Positions 22,564 to 26,437 of a stretch of 26,437 nucleotides of DNA are shown here, one piece after another; within the stretch, counting starts at the first letter, position 1, and every line of letters begins with the position of its first letter. This stretch comes from a virus: the IMG/VR virus record IMGVR_UViG_3300021136_000044, positions 1 to 26,437 of that record; one strand, written 5' to 3'. A program made the translations under genes and the position numbers. The notes under the pieces were generated by a model, which saw only the letters and a list, made by a program, of their open reading frames with translations, ran no database searches and was not told the DNA's origin.

Positions 22564-24047
22564 TAAAAACCCTCCTGATTGCCCAAAGCGATTGCCACCC
22601 CATATGTAAAAGCGTCCAGCAAATCATCAGATTGATTCGGCACACCAAGGCGAAAGCCAAAAACTTGCTTTATCATATGATTGGCGCTCACACCTTTATA
22701 CACAGTGACTTTTTCATGCGCATGGCGAGACAATTTGACTTTCTGCTGGTGTATGTAACCACTCACAGAAATCGCTCGTTCATCTTTTCCAACCGATGTC
22801 AATTTGCTGTCGATCTCTTGCACTGGCCAACCGCGCCGACGCCCTTGCTGTAAAAGGATCATGCCAGAGGCTTTGTCTTCAATGAATGCCCCAAGAGAGC
22901 CATAGATGGCTTTCAATTCGCGGGCGAACATTTCCAACTTCTCAAACACAGTCGGCAACCAGGATTCAAGCAATGATCCTTCAATCTGTAAGATTTCCCA
23001 ATCAAGCATAATCAATTTCACTTCGCTGTTGATTGTGCTCAACCAAAAACAGATTGCTGTGCCGTCATTTTTCGATCCAGTTTTTACCGCAGTGTCGATT
23101 GTTGCAAAAACAGCATTGCAGATTGGTGGAATGGTAATTGATTGACCGTCAATAAGAACATGCTCAACATCAAAGAATGAAGCGCCAGAAGGCTTTGGAT
23201 CTTGTTGGTAGAGCGCACCAAATTCACGATCACCAATCGCTTTGCGTATTTTTTCCAGCGCTTCATAATCATATCTTTCCGGCCATAGCGCACCATTGTT
23301 TGGGCCAATGGCAGGCATGCGCAGGATTTCCCATTGATCGCCGCCTGTTTTCGCCGCTTCCAAAAGACGCCCAGCCAAATCATCTTCATGCCATCGCGTC
23401 ATCGTCAATATGACCGCACCGCCCGGCATTAGGCGGGTGTAGGCGGTGGAAACATACCAATTCCAGACACCCTCCCGCACTGTTTCGCTTTCCGCCTCTG
23501 CGCGATCTTTCACAGGATCGTCAATGTTTAGCAAATCAGCGCCGCGACCAGTGATGGCAGACCCTACGCCCGCAGACACATATGATCCACCTTGATTCGT
23601 ATGCCAACGATTTTTGGCTTGACTATCTTCCGCCAACCGAACCAAAGGGAACAAAATGCGAAACTCTTTTGACGCGCAAATGTTTCGCACGTCTCGCCCA
23701 AAATCAGAAGCAAGGTCCGCGCCATAGCTGGCCGAAATGATCTGTTTCTTTGGACTGCGGCCAAGCATCCACGATTCAAGACGTTTGGAAACCAGTTCTG
23801 ATTTGCCATGCCTTGGCGGAGTGAAAATCATCAGCCGCTTGCATTCACCCCTTTCCACCCGCTCCAGTTTGTCGCAGATGGTCCTGTGCATATCGCCAAC
23901 GATATAATCAGGCTTTGTGTATTGGGTGAATTTCAAAAGCGAGCTTCTGGCCTCAATCCTTCGCGTCAACTCCATCCGTATATTCGATTGCGCCTGCGAG
24001 AGCAGCCAATTCCGCGTCGGAATAATCTTCGATGGATCGTCTGACAT
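22563..24047 (-). CDS. terL: Terminase large subunit
   Basis: The 494-residue packaging motor has a complete ATPase and nuclease. Walker A is TPPRHGKSE (about 76-84), Walker B is LLNIDDP (172-178), and TMTRWHEDD (215-223) is the coupling region. The C-terminal RNase H-like nuclease has candidate acidic residues in ATIDTAVKTGS (D318), FIEDKASG (E390/D391) and QSDDLLDAF (D474-D478). It cuts concatemeric DNA and pumps it through the portal. The frame opens at ATG 24047, overlapping the small subunit by 95 bases and without a clear SD; ATG at 23975 (MELTRRI) would shorten the overlap to 23 bases and keep all motifs. The start is therefore uncertain. Confidence 0.92.
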   Translation of the reverse strand: MSDDPSKIIPTRNWLLSQAQSNIRMELTRRIEARSSLLKFTQYTKPDYIVGDMHRTICDKLERVERGECKRLMIFTPPRHGKSELVSKRLESWMLGRSPKKQIISASYGADLASDFGRDVRNICASKEFRILFPLVRLAEDSQAKNRWHTNQGGSYVSAGVGSAITGRGADLLNIDDPVKDRAEAESETVREGVWNWYVSTAYTRLMPGGAVILTMTRWHEDDLAGRLLEAAKTGGDQWEILRMPAIGPNNGALWPERYDYEALEKIRKAIGDREFGALYQQDPKPSGASFFDVEHVLIDGQSITIPPICNAVFATIDTAVKTGSKNDGTAICFWLSTINSEVKLIMLDWEILQIEGSLLESWLPTVFEKLEMFARELKAIYGSLGAFIEDKASGMILLQQGRRRGWPVQEIDSKLTSVGKDERAISVSGYIHQQKVKLSRHAHEKVTVYKGVSANHMIKQVFGFRLGVPNQSDDLLDAFTYGVAIALGNQEGF

Positions 24048-24348
24048 TTGCGTTCAAATCGACAGAAGACAAGCGAGGGTGCAGATATGGCGCGACTTCT
24101 TTGGCGATTGCAGCGGCTTCATTCCATTTCCCTTCATAGGCCCGAATGCCCATTGCTGTGAGCATGACTTGTAGTGGCGTCATATCCCGTATCTCTTTCG
24201 GAATATGCGGCATTGTGTTTTCAATTATCTGGCGCGTGTCCATTGCGTATTTGTGCGCTTTCCTCAATTTCAGATTATCAGCAACGCCCTTTGGCCGCCC
24301 TGCGCCGGGTTGAGCGCCCCCTCTCCGGCCTTTGTTGCCCTGTGCCAT
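23953..24348 (-). CDS. terS: Terminase small subunit
   Basis: A 131-residue protein directly before the large subunit. The N-terminus GGAQPGAGRPKGVAD is the hallmark of many phage small terminase subunits, followed by a helical core (TPLQVMLTAMGIRAYEGKWNEAA) that should mediate ring assembly, and a variable acidic C-terminus. It recognises the packaging site on phage DNA and activates the large subunit. A GAGGG box precedes ATG 24348. The 3' end overlaps the large-subunit frame. Confidence 0.85.
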   Translation of the reverse strand: MAQGNKGRRGGAQPGAGRPKGVADNLKLRKAHKYAMDTRQIIENTMPHIPKEIRDMTPLQVMLTAMGIRAYEGKWNEAAAIAKEVAPYLHPRLSSVDLNANVRRSIEDYSDAELAALAGAIEYTDGVDAKD

Positions 24349-24411
24349 TTTACCCTCAAAGATTTATTTCAAGAAAATCTTTCTTTTCCACCACAAACGC
24401 AAGTTTCATCT

Positions 24412-24912
24412 TTACAACCTGCGCAAGAGTAAACTGTTAATTTTGAAAGTCATTCCCATAACGTGAATTTCAACGATTTCTTTTCCACTGGTTGTTACGC
24501 GAGCTTTGTTTGACTTCATGAAACCATCCAGTATCATAACATGCTCACCTGTTTTGAAACTGACCTTTCCTTTGTTTTTATCATCAACTGAAAGCCAGAG
24601 TTTAGACGCCTCACGGATTTCCAGAATTTCTTTGTCTGATATCTCAATCGGTATCCCACCACTGGAAAATCCTTTTGAGCGAGCAATCCAGAAAAACTTT
24701 CTTTCATTTTCACCCAAACCCTGATCACAACCCTTCCTGATAAAAAACAAACCAGGGTATGCCGGAGAAACAACAGAAATTGTATTTCCGCGTTGGTCTG
24801 ATGCTCTTGTTTTGGTTACAATTGGGCAATAAGCTTCACCACCATTCCCATTGCATTTTTGCGTCATTTTGAAAGTCAGGTCTGCGGAAGTCATAGCCAT
24901 CAACCAGGGCAT
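24412..24912 (-). CDS. NusG/RfaH-like transcription elongation factor
   Basis: The 166-residue protein has the two-domain layout of NusG paralogues. Residues 1-60 fit the NGN domain: MPWLMAMTSADLTFK, then EAYCPIVTKTR and SPAYPGLFFIRKG, corresponding to the W..., (V/Y)xP and FPGY(V/L)FV elements. The last 45 residues fit a KOW domain: GEHVMILDGFMKSNKARVTT followed by strands ending in FKINSLLLRRL. Such proteins bind RNA polymerase and suppress pausing or termination. ATG at 24912 is chosen because GGAG lies six bases upstream and NusG proteins begin with a W close to the start; ATGs at 24918 and 24924 are in frame but lack an SD. It stands just before the terminase and virion genes. Confidence 0.8.
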   Translation of the reverse strand: MPWLMAMTSADLTFKMTQKCNGNGGEAYCPIVTKTRASDQRGNTISVVSPAYPGLFFIRKGCDQGLGENERKFFWIARSKGFSSGGIPIEISDKEILEIREASKLWLSVDDKNKGKVSFKTGEHVMILDGFMKSNKARVTTSGKEIVEIHVMGMTFKINSLLLRRL

Positions 24913-24924
24913 TTTCATCTCCAT

Positions 24925-25098
24925 TTAGGCATTTTCGAGCACAGGTTCCACGTTAAATAAAAATCTCAGGTTTCAAGACTAAGGGGATATTATATATTAC
25001 TATTAAAACCCCCCCAGAATATAGAATAACGAATAATAAGAACCTGGAACCACTTAAACCTTTGATCTCTCGTCGGCGTCTTTTTCTTTGCAACAATC
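24925..25098 (-). promoter_or_regulatory. AT-rich intergenic region with repeated sites, probable control region
   Basis: This is the longest gene-free stretch of the window. It holds CAGGTTCC (24942-24949) and CAGGTTTC (24967-24974) as direct repeats with a 25-base step, and the inverted form GAACCTG at 25040-25046 followed by GGAACC. Between them is an AT-rich stretch with TATAAT on the minus strand (24989-24994) and a run of seven Gs (minus strand, 25009-25015). No good -35 box lies at normal distance from the TATAAT. A promoter with operator-like repeats for the late genes is plausible but unproven. Confidence 0.4.
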
Positions 25099-25494
25099 TT
25101 AAAAATGACTGGTATATAAAAAACCGTTATCAACCCGTTCCATTCTGGCCTTCCTTTTCTGTTTTATTGACTGCAACGCCTCGGCCATTGAACATAGAAA
25201 ATGCCCTTTTCCTTTTGTATCGACAACCAATATCCACACCTTTATTCCAAAGCCCCACATCACCCAACCAACCCTTTTTTGGCTCGGGCGAAGGGTCACT
25301 TTCCATTCAAACACATTCTCTTTTAAGTCCACTTTCCCTGCTTTGAGCTCAAAGGGAATCAGCCTATCTCCAACAATCACCATTGCATCAGGAACGCCAA
25401 CTGTTCCGCCAGCGGCCTGTTCGATCCAGAAAACTCTTTCACCTGCTTGCTGTTTGAGGAATTTTCTGGCCGCGCTTTCTGTTTTATTGATCAT
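25099..25494 (-). CDS. VRR-NUC domain nuclease
   Basis: The 131-residue protein is a single-domain nuclease of the PD-(D/E)xK superfamily, VRR-NUC type. The active-site signature is visible: an N-terminal helix with E6, then GGTVGVPDAMVIVGDRL (D36) and PFELKAGK (E49 and K51). Phage members are thought to act as Holliday-junction or flap nucleases in replication and recombination. ATG 25494 overlaps the primase stop as ATGA, with GGAG ten bases upstream. Coupling to a primase/helicase gene supports a role in DNA replication or repair of branched DNA before packaging. Confidence 0.82.
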   Translation of the reverse strand: MINKTESAARKFLKQQAGERVFWIEQAAGGTVGVPDAMVIVGDRLIPFELKAGKVDLKENVFEWKVTLRPSQKRVGWVMWGFGIKVWILVVDTKGKGHFLCSMAEALQSIKQKRKARMERVDNGFLYTSHF

Positions 25495-26437
25495 AGGCTA
25501 TGCTCCATCAATTCCGATGGCTTCATCATTGCATTGCGAATTTCAGCGATGGCCGCCGCTTGATCTTCTGCCCGGCTGGTTAAGTCCCACAACTCATCAT
25601 TCATTATCACATATTGCAACCGTCCATGAACCTTGATCCTTAGAGGATACGTCCTCAGACCAATTTCCACCATCACCTTGCGCAATTCATAATCCGAATC
25701 AAACACCCGTCCTTGAACGGAATGCCTCACCCATTCCACCACATCTTTGATAACCAGCGCCCCTGGCCGATTGCAATCCTTCAAACATTCCGCGAGTGCA
25801 GCCGCTTCTTTCTGTGCTTCTGACCTTGAGCCTTCAATCATCTCCTTCTTTCGTTCCGTCATCGGCGCTCGTTCTGAGGGCTGCACATAGTCCCCATATT
25901 CTTCTGCCCATGACTTGATGATACTGAGACCACCACCTTCAATCCATTTGCGAAACTCAGTGAATTTTTGCCTAGGCCAAGGCACTTCAGTGATTTCGGG
26001 ATAAAACCAGCGTCGATCATCATTCTCCATCTTCAGGGCGCGCATAGAATTTGAACACGCGAGAACATGGCACCAGTTTTCAATCGTGTATGGCCGCATA
26101 TATTTCTGATTGACCGAAACATCCTTATCAGTGATGACTGATTTCAGAGAATGATACGCCTTCCAAGACGCACCAGAATAAATCTCATTGACAATCACCA
26201 ATCGCTTATTCGCCATCCATTCATTGAACGCCGAATTGCTGATGTCTGTTTCGCTTGGAAATCCAACATTTTGATGACCAACGAGCGGTGCAAGAATATT
26301 TGCGCCCAGCGTCGTCTTGCCAATCCCCTGTCTCTCACTGACCAGCAGCATTCCATAGCCCATGCGAATTTCTGGCCGTGCAATGATTGTCGCCGCCCAC
26401 CGCTCAACTTGCTTACGCTCATCAGGGTGAATAAACG
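25491..26437 (-). CDS. Primase/helicase-like ATPase, partial (N-terminus beyond window)
   Basis: The frame is open to the window edge (in-frame codons begin at 26435, FIHPDERKQVERW), so the N-terminal part, where a primase domain is expected, is missing. The visible part is a DUF5906-type helicase: Walker A SERQGIGKTTLG, Walker B-like KRLVIVNEI, the polar sensor VLACSN and DDRRWF, which is placed like an arginine finger. Such proteins are related to superfamily 3 helicases and act at the phage replication fork, often fused to a primase-polymerase domain. After residue about 240 a winged-helix-like region (GALVIKDVVEWVRHSVQGRVF) follows. It is the upstream partner of the VRR-NUC gene. Confidence 0.82.
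   Translation of the reverse strand, partial: FIHPDERKQVERWAATIIARPEIRMGYGMLLVSERQGIGKTTLGANILAPLVGHQNVGFPSETDISNSAFNEWMANKRLVIVNEIYSGASWKAYHSLKSVITDKDVSVNQKYMRPYTIENWCHVLACSNSMRALKMENDDRRWFYPEITEVPWPRQKFTEFRKWIEGGGLSIIKSWAEEYGDYVQPSERAPMTERKKEMIEGSRSEAQKEAAALAECLKDCNRPGALVIKDVVEWVRHSVQGRVFDSDYELRKVMVEIGLRTYPLRIKVHGRLQYVIMNDELWDLTSRAEDQAAAIAEIRNAMMKPSELMEHSL

Noticed and set aside
24356-24409. A 17-codon minus-strand frame (MKLAFVVEKKDF...) between the NusG-like and small terminase genes
   Set aside because: It has only a poor SD and is too short to judge. It may be a leader peptide but could equally be chance in a 63-base gap.
24989-25017. Standard sigma-70 promoter with TATAAT at 24989-24994
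   Set aside because: No acceptable -35 hexamer lies 16-18 bases upstream (CTGGGG at that distance), so it is kept only as part of a possible control region.

Overview
The window is about 26.4 kb of a tailed, contractile-tail bacteriophage (myovirus morphology) or a prophage of that type. Every gene I can support lies on the minus strand, so the biological reading direction is from position 26437 down to 1. The bacterial host cannot be fixed from this window: there is no integrase, no lysis cassette, no tRNA and no host flank. Ribosome-binding sites are ordinary bacterial Shine-Dalgarno (SD) sequences, and the contractile baseplate genes fit a Gram-negative host. Genes are packed almost without gaps; many junctions are ATGA, GTGA, TGATG or TAATG overlaps, as in one long translationally coupled late operon. 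No gene-free stretch exceeds 300 bases; the largest are 24925-25098 and 20833-20926.

Layout in transcription order. (1) 26437-25099: the end of a replication module, with a superfamily-3-like primase/helicase cut by the window edge and a VRR-NUC nuclease. (2) 24925-25098: an AT-rich gap with repeated CAGGTTYC-type sites, followed by a NusG/RfaH-like protein that stands directly in front of the late genes. (3) 24348-20927: terminase small and large subunits, a small unknown gene and a DUF1073 portal. (4) 20832-13941: the head module, with a small coiled-coil protein, a Mu gpF-like minor head protein, a large head-associated protein ending in an ADP-ribosyltransferase domain, a 53-residue acidic protein, a Nudix hydrolase-prohead protease-scaffold fusion, a probable decoration protein and a DUF2184 major capsid protein. 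(5) 13921-11110: connector, neck and terminator genes and a small beta-rich protein. (6) 11074-8296: tail sheath, tail tube and the tail assembly chaperone pair made by a -1 frameshift. (7) 8295-1: tape measure with a lytic transglycosylase domain, Dit-like protein, baseplate plug, hub, spike, gp25-like wedge protein, baseplate J, tail protein I and a tail fibre that runs off the window.

The most unusual parts are in the head module and at its front. An ADP-ribosyltransferase and a Nudix hydrolase are both built into head-morphogenesis proteins and separated only by a tiny acidic gene, which suggests virion-linked handling of NAD or ADP-ribose. A NusG-like factor sits at the boundary between replication and structural genes. 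A small beta domain with a GYNGTF...FTY core recurs as an insertion in the sheath (twice), the baseplate plug and possibly the decoration protein.
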